This document shows positions 46,001-58,277 of a DNA stretch of 64,000 bases, piece after piece. A program made the position numbers and the translations under genes. The stretch comes from Uloborus plumipes. Its lineage: Eukaryota; Arthropoda; Arachnida; Araneae; Uloboridae. The number at the start of each line of letters is the position of its first letter. The first letter of the stretch is position 1. The stretch lies in assembly GCA_038373865.1 (NCBI GenBank), contig JAXGGA010003868.1, positions 1 to 64,000 of the forward strand, written 5' to 3'. Below the pieces are notes generated by a model. It did not search any database. It was not told where the DNA came from and saw only the letters and a list, made by a program, of their open reading frames with translations.

Positions 46001-47540
46001 ATCTAGAAACTTAAGGAACTCATTAACGGGAAAGTACAAACCACCCCAAAATAAAAATATATGTATCGAAACGTTTCAATATTGAAAAAAAAAATCGTAC
46101 GTTTTACCTATAATAGAAATATTTTCTTTAAACGTAACAATAAACCTCATAAGGATGGTTCCACTGTCTCATGTGGTATAATAATGACATTTTTTCTTAA
46201 AATTTTTATGTATATACAAAGCAATAAGGGCTGAAACTTCAAAATTTGATGGAAGTACTTCTCTTTGTGCGATTTTCCAAAATACATTTTATTTTCCAAT
46301 GGTTTTTTAAATTACAATTTAATATTTAAAGTAAATGTTACCTGGGATGCACGGGACACACACACATGCTATTTCAGAAAAGCATGTTTGATAAGTTACG
46401 CATACATATGTGGTTTTTTAGTTGAAAGTTTTTTTTTCTGTTTTTACATTTTTAAGCGAAATACAGAGCTGTTATGTGCGAGACAAAATGTCTCCTTTTT
46501 CGTGGTCTTTCCCAGAAGATACACATAAATGAGTTGAATTTTTTCTTTAAGTTGTAACCTGAAAATTCATGCTATTAATTTGTTTTTTCTTTCATAATTA
46601 TTGGCTAAATTGAGACTTCTCCAATATTTATAGTAAAATAATAATGATAATAATAATAGCTATAATTTTAATAATAATAAAACAATAACAAGAGTAATTA
46701 ACTACGAAATGAAAAAAAAAGACGACAGCCTTTAAAAAATATTATTGTTTTAGTGAAAGCAAATGTATTTGCATTCATTTCAATTGTCTGTTTTCTGAAA
46801 GAAAAAAAAAACACTAAAAGAAGACTTAGTTTGAACTAAGCTTTAAGTGGAATGTAAAAGAAAAATACTTCGTTACATTGATTCAAGTACTCTAAAAGAC
46901 TAGAATGACTCAAAAAAATCACACATCTTCTATTTCATATTTAGATTAATTTATTAAACATAGAAAAATAAAACTTTTCTTGATCGTATTCAATACACGC
47001 AGAGAAGACAATGCCTTTTATTGGAAATGCTTCAACTTGGACGAATCCTGGAAATGAGAAATCTTGTAATATAAAAATATTGAACTTTGTTTTAATTATT
47101 CAAAACCGATTTGTGCTAGGTCTAATTATCGTATATATGCTAGAAAAAAGATTTAGTTTATAAAAGATAATTAAACAATGTACGAAATGCACCATTAAAA
47201 AAAAAAAGAAAAATTGTTTTCTTTCATAATATCTTTTTATGATATCTTTTTATCGTCATGTCTTTTTATTTTAAATCTTACTTCTTTATGCATTAAGAAA
47301 TAGTTTATTTGTACCCCCCCCCCCCAGGAAGCATTCGCCCTTAAGAGCAGTAATTCCAAAATTCGATTTTCTTAATGGTAATTTTTCGAAAAACAGGCAC
47401 AAAATCAGTTATTATTTTATGCCGAATTAAAAGACAATTGAATAAGGCCTTGCTTTTTCGTAGTTTTATAAACATTTAGGGAACAAAAAAAAAAAAAAAA
47501 CTACAAGGTGGTAAATTTCTTTTCTGGTTTTAATGCAACA
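43013..47540. other. 4.5 kb without a recognised gene or element
   Basis: Very AT-rich. Only short frames, A or T runs (44236, 47200) and a C run (47313). A hairpin at 44700-44752 is listed separately. Splice-like signals near 45299 could not be built into an exon. Confidence 0.5.
44700..44752. other. 17-bp stem hairpin with one mismatch
   Basis: GCTTCTTGATAATAGAA and TTCTATCATCAAGAAGC pair in 16 of 17 positions across a 19-base loop. The stem is shorter than in a typical microRNA precursor, and nothing around it indicates expression. Confidence 0.6.
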
Positions 47541-47596
47541 GTACAACATAAGTCTGCGACATCGATGTGGATGTTTTGGAAACATCGATGTTTTTA

Positions 47597-49016
47597 CACT
47601 GCTCGACATTGAAAATGCAACACCAAGAAGGATTGGTCAGAAATTGATGAAATTTGGTAAGAAGACAGAGACAGCATGGAACAATAAGTGATATTTATTT
47701 CAAAATAAATAAGCAAAATTTAAAGCGAGGACGGCGTCGGCTCAGTAAGAAGTAGGACCACCGCGGACAGCGATGCACGAAGAAACACGTCTAGGCATAG
47801 AGTCAAAAAGCCTGCGGATGGTGTCCTGAGGGATGGCACTCCATTCCCTTTCAACCATTTGCCACAGTTCGTCCTCTGAACGAGGCAGTGGCAAGTTCTG
47901 CAAACGGCGTCCAATCACGTCCCACACATGTTCGATTGGTGACAAGTCAGGAGAGTATGGTGGCCAGGAAAGCATCTGTACACCTCGTAGAGCATGTTGG
48001 CTGATTCGAGCACTGTGAGGCCGGGCGTTATCCTGTTGAAAAATTGCATTTGGCAGACCCTGAAGGTAGGGGATTGCCACCGGTCGCAGTACATTATCTA
48101 CATATCGTTGGGCCGTCATAGTGCCCCGAATACGAACTAGAGGTGATACGGAATTGTATGCAATAGCGCCCCAAACCATTATGCCACGTTGTCGCGCTGT
48201 GGGGCGTTCCACAGTTACTGCCGGATTCGATCTTTCTCCACGTCGACGCCACACACGTATGCGATGACTATCGCTGGACAAACAGAAGCGGGATTCATCT
48301 GAGAACACTACGGTTTGCCATTCTGCCATCCACGTCGCTCTGGTCCGGCACCATTCCAAACGTTGGAGTCTGTGCTGTGAGGTCAATGGCAGTCTTCTTA
48401 GCGGGCGCCGTGATTGCAGGCCACGTGCAACCAGTCGACGGGAAATGGTTCTGGTCGACACAGGAACATCCAGGGTACCTTGCACGTGCTGCAGAATCGA
48501 CGTACAAGTGACTTGCGGGTCCGCCACAGCTTGTCGGTGAATCCGTCGATCCAAGCGGTCTGACGTCACTCTGGCTGCACCTGCACCCCTTAATGTGGCT
48601 ACATTTCCTCTTTCCAACCATCTCCGACACAGCCGATGCACAGTGCTTGCATCCATGTGGGTATCAGCTGCAATTTGACGTATGGATCAACTTCCCCTTC
48701 TCAGTCCGATCACCATGCCCCTTGTAGAGTCGTCTATATGCTGGAAGTGTCTTCGTTGAGGACGGCGTGGCATTTCCTCCTATCACAAGTATCCTTCGAG
48801 ACAAAAACCAAATTTCTCCGATAATTAGTCTGGCAGAAAAACCAACATGAACATAGCCCACTTTTCAACTTCATTCTCTTATATCGTACTTCACGTGCGT
48901 CGGAGAGCTGCGCATTTCATATCATTTGCATAACTCAGTGACGTGCGTCTACGGTAAAATTTGCATGAATTTCTGACCACTCCTTCTTGGTGTTGCATTT
49001 TCAATGTCGAGCAGTG
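47597..49016 (-). mobile_element. Full-length Tc1 transposon
   Basis: The inverted ends CACTGCTCGACATTGAAAAT match over 49 bases with a single difference (47597-47645 against 48968-49016), with TA on both sides (47595-47596, 49017-49018). Total 1420 bases with one transposase gene on the minus strand. The near-identity of the ends suggests a fairly recent insertion. Confidence 0.93.
47742..48773 (-). pseudogene. Tc1 transposase, one nonsense codon
   Basis: DDE transposase that cuts and pastes the element at TA sites. The frame from ATG at 48773 to the stop at 47742 is 343 codons plus stop, normal for Tc1, but codon 29 is TGA (48689-48687) in the N-terminal DNA-binding domain, where RRGS.SIRQIAADTHMDAST reads through otherwise. 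From an internal Met at 48656, 304 codons are open. Catalytic residues are visible in FSDESRF, FQQDNARPH and SPDLSPIEHVWD. The second Asp and the Glu are separated by 32 residues, against 34 in classical Tc1. The stop probably arose from TGG. Everything else appears intact. Confidence 0.9.
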
Positions 49017-49857
49017 TATAAGAACATCAATGTTTTTACCTTCGATGTTTGATGGTCGATGTTTTTTCAGCATCGATGTTTTGGGTTCGATGTGGATGCT
49101 CTATATTCCAGCAAAGAAAAACGAAGAAAATGTACGATGAGCTTACTTATTAAAAAGTTTTCATCATGAATCAGAAGTTGCAATATTAACCTCATTGGAA
49201 AAACAAATTCTATGATTATTATCGATGTCTCTGAAACATCTCTAATTTGCTTTTTTTTTATGTCTTTTAATGATTGTTGTTTTGCGTTCAATGTTTTTTT
49301 TCTTTCGATCTACATTTTACATTTTAGCAAAAAACAATAGAAATTTTGCGATAAAAAAGATTCATCTTTCTTCAACCACTAGTGTCAATGTCTACCAATT
49401 TGAAAAAAAGTTTTTTTTTCATAACTGACGCTGATTTAGTGTCAATGATTTTTTAAAGATCGTTGTTTTGCATTTTATATTTTTTTCGATGATGTTGTAC
49501 ATTTCAGCAGAAAATTTTTTATAAAAATATGCAAAAAAAAAATAATAATAATAAACAGTTAACCAACAGTTGCAGTATATATCTTTCTGAAAAAAGTTTT
49601 CTTAATTGACATCGATATCTTACGGTTGATGTTTTTCCAGGAGACAAAATATTTTTTGATAGGAAGAGGCGCTTCTGTAATGGGGAGTAACTGAATAACT
49701 GTAAATTCAAATGTGTAAGCAATGAAAAAAAAATTGATGTTTTGAAACATCGATGTTTTTTGATCGATGTATCAATAACATCGATGTCCTTATTTACCAA
49801 TATCGATGTCCTGAAACATCGATGTTTTGCTTTCGATGTCGCACCCCTAGTACAACT

Positions 49858-50916
49858 ATGGTTTAAAATCTTACAATAAGCTTAGATTATATATTCTTTT
49901 AAATTCGGATCAAAATTTACTCCTGAAAAAAGTCCTTTAAAAGCAACAAACCCCTTGACAGAACCTAAACTATGATCTTCGCATTTCTAGGGCGAAGCTC
50001 AATTCAATCTCTACAGGGCGTGTTAATTTTTGGATGTTACTCATTAAAGTAATGTGTAATAAAAAATGAAAACAACTTTTTTCTTTTTACAAAAGGTAAT
50101 TTTTAAACAAACGGCTTAGTTTTCGAATTTAGCGGGCACAATAAGGTTTAAAATGAGGGGTAAATCATTGTATTTGACAAAGAAATGATGAAGATTTTTC
50201 CTAGGTGATAGAGAAACAGGCAAGAGAAATAATATATAAGTTGTATATTTACTTCGACTTCGACTCGTAGCATGTTTTTCAGTAAAAATAAATCTTTGGA
50301 AGAGCAAAAGCAATGTCATCTCTGATCTGTTCTTAGATACCTTCTCCCAGAAGTCTAATCTTTCAATGCTCACATTTTTATGTAATAGAAGGAAGATTTC
50401 ATCTTTCAATAACAGGTAATATTACTTCTATACCCTGAAAAAGATACTTCTTTTAGCATTAAGGTTTTTATTACATATTATCATACATTGTTATTCACCA
50501 AGCTCTAAAGATACACTGTCATTCGATACACAGAAGTCGTATCTGCACTTATCCATTTGAGAGTTTTTTTCACGACGTGGTGCATTATAACATATTTCCC
50601 TTATGCCCATGTTTTACGGTCGTTTGGGAACTGAAAATAGTTCCTTAAAAAAACTGAAAAAGTTAAATCTGTATCAAATATATGGGGGTGTAAAACCTAA
50701 AAAAGCAGCTTCACATTTTGACTTGAGCTTTAAATACGCCTAAAGTGCTTGTCACGGTAGTAATACTAGACCTCATCTTTTAAGACAGTGGTTCCTAAAG
50801 TACAGACCATTACGGACCCCCTCTTAAAAATTATTAACTTTATGGATCCCCCCTCCACCACCCACGAAAAAAAACCACATTGATTTAATACAATTAAACC
50901 TTTTTTATAAATATAC
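49858..50916. other. No gene recognised
   Basis: AT-rich DNA. A 97-codon minus frame at 50116-50409 has no acceptor and no recognised motif. Confidence 0.5.
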
Positions 50917-51206
50917 TGTTAAAACTACAGGTTGCATAATGCGCCTTTAAGGGGAAATGTTGTAGCACCGCGGCACCCCCTGAAGGGTGCCACTTGACTC
51001 CCTATGGCACCCTTGAAGGTACCATTTGGCTCCATGGTTCTTATTATGGGTGCCTTAAGGCACCCCGTGGGTGCCCATGACACCCAAGGTAGTCAAATGG
51101 CACCTTCAAGGTTACCATAGTGAGTCAAGTGGCACCCTTCAGGGGGTACCGCGGTGCTACAATATTTCCCCTTAAAGGCGCATTGTGCAACCTGTAGTTT
51201 AAACAG
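50917..51206. mobile_element. Foldback MITE, 290 bp, TTAA-type
   Basis: The arms ACTACAGGTTGCATAATGCG and their inverse pair for about 120 bases, unusually GC-rich (GGCACCCCCTGAAGGGTGCC). TTAA lies at 50919-50922 and 51199-51202. The loop holds further GGTGCC/GGCACC palindromes. Non-coding. Confidence 0.8.
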
Positions 51207-53559
51207 TGCATGCTTTATCATTTAACGATTTTCTGTTCCTTAAATGTATGTATTAATTGTTCTGCATATTTTTAGAGCTCTTGTCTAGTTCTCATTTCTC
51301 AACAGTATTATTTTAAGTTATTGAGGACTCTTGAATTTAGAACTTAAAATCGAGGGTTCAGGGGTGGTTTCTGCCACCTGCGCATGCGCAAAAAAGACGT
51401 TCTTTATTTCCTGTTAATGTGCTTTGGTTTTGAATTAAAATATTGTTACTTTGTTCAATTTTAGCTATTTTTTACGTTTTAGAATTACACCACCGCAGAT
51501 CTCCGAGGGTCCGCGTACTACACTTTGGGAAACTGTTTTAAGTTAAAAAATTGGTAAAAATAAGTAAAATATATTTCTGATACAGATGTCGTGATATCCA
51601 GGTCTTTTATATCATTTGTATCAGAGGTATTTTGATTAAATAGATAGAGCTATGATCTTTGAGTTTTTGACCCCATAATATCTATGATTTGTACAAGCAG
51701 TGTACAAAATAAATTTCCGAAAATTGTTGTTTTTTCAAGAGTAAAATATTGACATTTGAGATTTACATTTGTTTCTGAGAATAAAGTCCTCTTGAAACAA
51801 ATGCCACAGTGCCATGTGCTTCAAAAACTGAATATGGTTTACAGTAGTTTTATTGGTCGCAATTTCTAAAGCAAACAAATAGTATCCAGGATGCAATACA
51901 TAAGTTATATATGTAAATTAATTTACTCTTTTTTGTTTTTTGTCATCAAAAAGCTGCCACTAAATTCTTTGATGCTCGTTTCTTAAAGCAAACTACAAGC
52001 AAGTAAAAAACAAATTTTCGCCTGGAACAAAAATTACCGTGAAGAAAAAACTGTTTTGTGTAATTTAAAAAAATGTAGATTTTTTTTTTGCTTTTGGACG
52101 TACTTTTACTTTTCCGTTTTCCAGTCACAGGTTTCAAATAATGGAAGTATTAATTTAAATGTATTATTTAAAAATCGTATAAATATTGTATAATTATTTT
52201 AAAACTATTTTGAACCATTTTTTTGTGATTTTTTTTCGAGTGTAAGTACTATACTTTTGTATTTTAAACATAAAATAAGTCAACGTTTCAACGGCCAGAA
52301 TTTGCAAGAATCTGCAGACACGTGTTTCTGGGCCTACAAGGAATGCAAGGAATGCTACTTGCAATGCGGTGAAGTGGGATCTTTAGATTAACAATCGTAT
52401 GAATCACGTGTGTGCAGATTATTGAAAATTGTTTGCGTAATAAAGGTGATTATTCCTATTTTATTTTTCAGCATAAAGGTACTTATTCAATTCTCATAAA
52501 AGTAGTCGTCAAATAAATTGAAATTATCATTTTTTCAGGCGTTTGAGCTTTTGCACTTTCCTTATTAACTTTGAATCAAGACATTTTAGTTATTCGATCA
52601 TTTTAGGGGAAAATATTCATTTCATTGAAGTCGTTTCCTTAGTTCACAATTACTCTTCCTTACAGAACCTACAACATGAAAATTAAAGTAAAACATGTAT
52701 ATAAGTAAAATAGTATAAAATAAAGTAAAGCATTTAACTACCTCACATTTAAAAAAGCTTTTATTTTCAACGTTGCTGTTTAAGAAAATTGGTTCCAAGT
52801 TTTTGTAATGTTTACATCAATCTAAAAAAAGCAAACAAATGACTTTAATTCCCAAAGTTTTGTGAAGTTCGAAATTTACATACGCGATAAATTTAGTAAT
52901 CAAAAACGTAATTATATGTTTCTTTTAAAAATTAATTCATCGCTTTGACTTATTACTGTTTAGCTTGCGGTCGCTAGAATCCAAACGGTATTACATTTAT
53001 AGGACAATTAATTTTATTGGTTACTATTATTTATATTTATAATCCAGTACATTATTTATTTCTTTTTCTTACATTAACACATTCAAAAAGTTACATTATA
53101 GCATTGCACATTATTCCGATTCTTCATTCCATTGCTACACTTTCATTTAAATAATGCCACAGTAGTTTTCAATTATGTAAATTGAACGTTGCTTCGCATT
53201 GCCTGCTTAATTGCAGTTTATAATTAAAAATTAATGTATGACATCGTTATTAATCTGCTCTGTTAATGAACTGTACTTGCATATTTTGAATTTTTAATTT
53301 TTGATGAACATCGTAGAATTGTTTTTAATCATACGCTTTAGAGTTGTTCTTGATTTATAGTTCTTTTTTATTTGAATTAATTAAAGCGTGGGTTACTTAA
53401 ATTTTAACCAATATGCTGCTTCTTCTTCAGCTAATTTTAAAATTATAATAATAATTGCGTATAAATTAATATTTAATTGGATAGTTTGAAAGCATTCAAC
53501 TAAATGACTCGAATTAAGAAGCAATCACTTACAGTTTTATTAGTTTAGGTTATTCATAG
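51207..53559. other. No gene recognised
   Basis: Very AT-rich. 52285-52395 is a short GC-richer patch (TTTCTGGGCCTACAAGGAAT) without splice sites or a known motif. Confidence 0.45.
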
Positions 53560-54245
53560 ATTAGCTGCGCGGCCCGGCTCTGCACGGTAACCTTGAGGAT
53601 AAAAGTTTTGTCAAGTTACGCGTGCGTTTCAAAGTCCCGATTAAATAAAAGTCGATATTTTGTAGACAAGCATTTCCAAAAATGAGGCAATCGCCAAAAT
53701 TTTTCGAATGCATCGTTGCGTGAAAAGCCTAAAAGCAAAGTATGAATTTTATTTGCTTATGTTTAAGAAAAAATAACGGCAACACCTTTTTCTTTTCAAC
53801 AATTTCTTTCACGTATTTTAGTTTATTTCCAACTCTCACAGACGATATTTTCAATCCAATTTATAAAATTAATATTTCCAAACTTAAAATTGCCTATGTA
53901 TTTTTTTTTCTGGGTGAAGTTAGTGGTTACGAATTTTCAAAATCTTCGGAAGGAAATATCCTTTAAAGGTATTTCGCTAACTTTCAAATGAGACTAAATA
54001 CGAGAAAATCCGATAATTATTTCGCGTAGAAAGAGACATTTTAAGCTGCTTTTTGGGTCCTTCAATTGAAATTCGAACGGATCGGTATTTTTTTAGCGTT
54101 CAAAAACCCCCCTACGGCACTTCCCGGGCGGTCAAGAATATCTTTCTGCCAAATTTGGTCAAAATCCGACGTATACTGTGTATTTGTATAAAAACATACA
54201 CATACACACATATATATTCTCTGTTTTATTTATACGGATTATTCA
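53560..54245 (+). repeat. Second copy of the retroelement-like repeat
   Basis: It starts TTAGCTGCGCGGCCCGGCTC and ends TTTTATTTATACGGATT, with CCAAATTTGGTCAAAATCCG before the end. Same architecture as 831-2508. No reading frame survives. Confidence 0.4.
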
Positions 54246-54533
54246 TTGACAACTGCAAATAACTTACTCAACTTTTGATCTCTTTAAATATAATGAACGT
54301 TTTCAAGGACGCTGTTTTACGAGCAATTAATGTTGCTGCCATGCACGATATTTTCGAAGGAAAAATAACAAAACAATTTAACTTATAGTTTAAAAAAAAC
54401 TATAAAATAGGCTTTTAGAGTTAATCAGACTATTGTTAAACTTTGCTAAGCTCAAAATCTGAAGTCGTTCTGAGAATTTTTTAAAATATAAAAGTCACGT
54501 TCTTGACAAATATAAAAGTAATATACTTTATAC

Positions 54534-56065
54534 TACACTGCGATGCAAAAGTTTAGACAAAATGCAAATATGTGAATAAAAAGAAAACTATTCAATGAAA
54601 TACTTTCAAATTTCTACTGCTGATACACAATATGGTCCCGAATACGTGTGTGGAGTTCTTATAACTATAACTGGAATCAAATTTTGGATATTACAAAAGA
54701 TATTTTTTTACATTGTTGCAAAAGTTTAGACAATAGTCAGATTTTATGTAAATATACCTTGAAATGTGATTGGTGCAGGAAATGCGGAACTGTATTATTC
54801 ATTTATAAAGTGCAGAGATTGCTGAATAAATAATCAAAATCTCAAAAGCTCTTTAGTTCTCGTGTAAAGAAGATGAGAAAGTTTGGAAGACGAAATTTGA
54901 AAATGAACCTACTTTATTAATTTTTTGTCTTTTAAATCGGCTCTAGTATGGTAGTACATTGTTTTTTACTTTGTGGAGAGCAAATTCAGACATGCATATC
55001 GATCAAAAAGTCCAAGAAAAATTATATTTCTTAAGGATGAAGGAATTGAAAAAACGGCTCAGACTGACGATTCGCCCTTAATCCTACAAAACTTCAACTT
55101 GGGTCAAAAACAGCACGTGGCAGCATAAGTAGATGAACAACTGAATCGGAATGCATAAAAAAAACAAAGACATGTGCTTGAGCCTTTTCAGACAAAGTGT
55201 CCCAAATAAGCCAGATTTTATTGGTAAAAGCAGCACAGCATATGATCATTGGATTTTTCTCAAGTCCCGCGAAAAGACTTATAATCCATCTAGGCCATCC
55301 CAATTTTAATAATTTTTATCAAAGAAAGTACCATTCATTTTTCAGTCACGATGATACATATGCTGCTTTTCAAATTAAAATCTGGCTTATTTGGGACACT
55401 CTGTATGAAAAGGCTCAGGCACAATTCTTTGTTTTTTTTTATGCATTCCGATTCAGTTGTTCATCTACTTATGCTGTCACGTGCTGTTTTTGACCGAAGT
55501 TGAAGTTTTGTAGGATTAAGGGGCGAATCGTGAGTCTGATCCGTTTTTTTCAATTCCTTCATCCTTAAGAAATATAATTTTTCTTGGACTTTTTGATTGA
55601 TACGCATGTCTGAATTTGCTCTCCACAAAGTAAAAAACAATGTACTACCATACTAGAGCCGATTTAAAAGACAAAAAATTAATAAAGTAGGTTCATCTAC
55701 AAATTTCGGCTTCCAAGCTTTCTCATCTTTTTTACACGAGAGCTAAAGAGCTTTTGAGATTTTGATTATTTATTCAGCAATCTCTGCACTTTATAAATGA
55801 ATAATACAGTCCCGCATTTCCTCCACCAATCACATTTCAAGGGATATTTGCATAAAATCGGACTATTGTCTAAACTTTTGCAACAATGCAAAAAAATGTC
55901 TTTCGTAATATCCAAAATTTGATTCCAGTTATAGTTATAAGAACTCCAGACCCGTATTTGGGACCATATTGTGTACCTGCAGTAGAAATTTGAAAGCTTT
56001 TCGTTGAATAGTTTTCTTTTTATTCACATATTTGCATTTTGTCTAAACTTTTGCATCGCAGTGTA
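54534..56065. mobile_element. 1.5 kb foldback, Tc1-type TA ends
   Basis: TACACTGCGATGCAAAAGTT at the left and its inverse at the right, TA at both sides. Arms of about 700 bases (to about 55245, from about 55350) are nearly complementary with scattered mismatches. GCAAAAGTTTAGACAA recurs about 180 bases inside each end. No transposase; protein-like frames are arm artefacts. Confidence 0.87.
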
Positions 56066-56220
56066 TTATTAATATTGTAGGTTAAACTATATTTCATGAA
56101 TCTCTAACTGATTTCCCTCTGATTTTCAAAAATATCCGCTAAGAACATGAATTTTATCTTTCATTCGGAATTACAAACATACAGACAAACAAACAAATAA
56201 ACCCACAGGTGAGATAATAG

Positions 56221-56270
56221 CGTATTTAATAAAAGCGTATAATAAAAGCGTATAATAAAAGCGTATAATA
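56221..56270. repeat. 15-bp tandem repeat
   Basis: Four units of AATAAAAGCGTAT(A), the last running into ATAATAATTT. Confidence 0.85.
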
Positions 56271-56489
56271 ATAATTTCAAAACACGTTTCTATTATCTCA
56301 AAAGCTTACTCTTTTACATACTGCCTTTTACCTTCCCAAAGTTTATTTTTTTTGTTATAATTCTGTAAAGTTCTAATTTTGCACCTAATCTAACTTGTAA
56401 TTTTTTTACTTAAAATAAACTGAAATAGATTGAGGGGAAAATACGGATGCTTTTCTTGGAATATAGTACTTGTTTGGAGAGTATCGTAC

Positions 56490-56605
56490 CTCTTCTGACA
56501 TTGCATGAGCTTTTTTCAAGGCGTCTTCATACGTTTTGTGATTTCCATCCATCAAATTGTTGTAAAGGCAATCAGAAGTTGATTTCGGAGTCAAATGAAC
56601 GTAAT
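56490..56605 (-). CDS. Exon of an unrecognised gene
   Basis: The acceptor TTTTTTCCTTCTTAG and donor GAG|GTACGATA enclose 116 nt with one open frame: a split Asp codon, then YVHLTPKSTSDCLYNNLMDG, NHKTYEDALKKAHAMSEE, ending on a codon boundary. The composition is clearly more protein-like than its surroundings, with charged, helix-prone residues at the end. Its phase joins exactly with the exon at 57455-57540. No domain is recognised. It lies between a 1.5 kb foldback and a PIF-type MITE. It may be part of a gene that extends beyond the right edge. Confidence 0.6.
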
Positions 56606-57013
56606 CTAAGAAGGAAAAAAACTATTGAATTTTATAATATATTTGTTATGATGTCATAATAACTACAATTTGCTCTAAGGAACGTAATTGAGAGGAATCA
56701 TCGTTAAGCGTTCGCACAAGAGTTCCTATGAAGAAATCGTCTTAATTTGTCGTATTGGACAATGATAAACTGTTGCCTTGAGGAGGCCGGGGACCAACAG
56801 GAGTGACAGGTTTCTACGGATGCTGATGCTGCACATTTTAATTAATATTTTCTAAACTTTATAGGTACTGAGGAATGGAGTCCAACCCAATGGTTTTGAC
56901 CTGTTTTCCATCTAGTGGTGCTGAATGTTCAGAAACGATTGCTTTGAGTGGGTATTTCCTTTGCACATCTTATCCAACGTACCGTCAAACGTATCGTACA
57001 TATGAAACTGTTA

Positions 57014-57157
57014 GGGCCCTGCTTCACATCAGCGTAAAACGCGACCGAAACCGAAGACAGAAACCGAAAATCCGGGTACTTTCCATAGGAACACTATGTA
57101 ATCCATTTTACGTTTCTGCTTTATTTTTCTGCTTTACGTCAATGTGGAGCAGGGCCC
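57014..57157. mobile_element. PIF/Harbinger-type MITE, copy 2
   Basis: 144 bases, ends GGGCCCTGCTTCACAT and (inverted) GGGCCCTGCTCCACAT, TTA duplications at 57011-57013 and 57158-57160. It has the same length as 33667-33810 but the opposite orientation. It lies within the intron between the two unrecognised exons. Confidence 0.87.
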
Positions 57158-57454
57158 TTAGGGTACTTCTTTGAAATGGGAAACTAAATTTTTAAGTTCC
57201 CTTTGTAAAATTGTAATTCAAAAAAATCGTCAATGGCACGGATATTCATTACCTCTATATTTAAACGCATCAAAAGATTCGATAGCGTCAAACATATTGC
57301 AAGTAAGTATGCCTCAGGATAAAGAAAGAAATAGTGGAAAGAAAAAATAGCAACATTGCGGTTTATTTTCTTTAAAACAAAAGTATCACGTTGTTTACAC
57401 TAGGAAGTAAAAAGTTAGCAATAGAACTGCACGCTCCCGCGCGATAGTATTTAC

Positions 57455-57540
57455 CTGTCGGTACCTCCGTCGTATGATATATATAAGGCTTTCCGTCTTC
57501 GAAACTTTGCTTTGAAGATTTTGGCGTACTCTGCTGTATT
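57455..57540 (-). CDS. Upstream exon of the unrecognised gene
   Basis: The acceptor GTTTTTTACAG and donor ACAG|GTAAATAC enclose 86 nt. In the frame that continues into 56490-56605 it reads IQQSTPKSSKQSFEDGKPYI, then YHTTEVPT and a split Asp codon. The exon starts with the last base of a codon, so the preceding exon must leave two bases. It is Ser/Thr/Lys-rich, as in a disordered or cytoplasmic segment. Function unknown. Confidence 0.58.
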
Positions 57541-58277
57541 CTGTAAAAAACATGCATGAAAAACGAAAATAAAATAACAATTATTACTTTAAAAGGAAAG
57601 AAAATGTCATAAAAGCGTATTAAAATATATTGCAATACAGATATAAGTCCTTGCCCCGTATTGAAAATTTGCGTAGATATATAGTGATATTTTACATATT
57701 TCCTTTTAACTTTGATAATTCTAGATATTTCTAAATTACTAAGATAATCTCTAGGTATCAATACGCATTTTCATTTTTAAATATTTTATAAGATGCGTTA
57801 TCAGATGCATATTTCAATATATATAGGGTAGACTGACCAGTTACTGAACACTTCCAGTGAATGAGCGCCTCGTATTTGTTTTGAAAACATAAGTTTTTAA
57901 GGCATTTTTCTGCGGTGAATGAGCAGAAGTAATTTCTTTCCACATATTCGAGGGGAAAAAAGAAGAAAATACTACATTTGTACCCTGATAAGGATGTTCA
58001 TTCGCTTTATTTGGGAACTTCTTTTCGTTCCCCCCCCCCCCAATAAATCCCGGTGTAGAACCCCAAAAGCTCTCTCATAAAAAAAATAATTATGTATTTC
58101 ATCTAAAATGTTTTTACTATTATGTGGCAAATGTTACAATATTTAACGAAACTATAAATTTTTGAAATTGAAAAATTGCTTAGATGTTCATTTACTGGCC
58201 TGTTCATCTTATACAACGTTCGCTGTTTTATTTATGTTTGAAAATATAAGAAAAAAAAATTGAACATGATTATTTGT

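Larger units (their letters stand above)
47549..49849. mobile_element. hAT-type element (about 0.88 kb) split by a Tc1
   Basis: The left end TAAGTCTGCGACATCGATG and the inverted right end TAGGGGTGCGACATCGAAAG lie between GTACAACA (47541-47548) and GTACAACT (49850-49857), 7 of 8 identical. Many copies of ACATCGATGTTTT and its variants cluster near both ends, as in hAT subterminal regions. No transposase of its own. The Tc1 at 47597-49016 sits 48 bases inside the left end. Confidence 0.78.

Noticed and set aside
55197..55493. 98-codon open frame
   Set aside because: It lies across the loop and arm of the foldback 54534-56065, and its mirror frame appears at 55094-55303.
57827..58240. Transposon starting TAGGGTAGACTGACCAGTTA
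   Set aside because: Related GTTCATTTACTGGCCTG text occurs near 58186, but no inverted end or target duplication could be shown.
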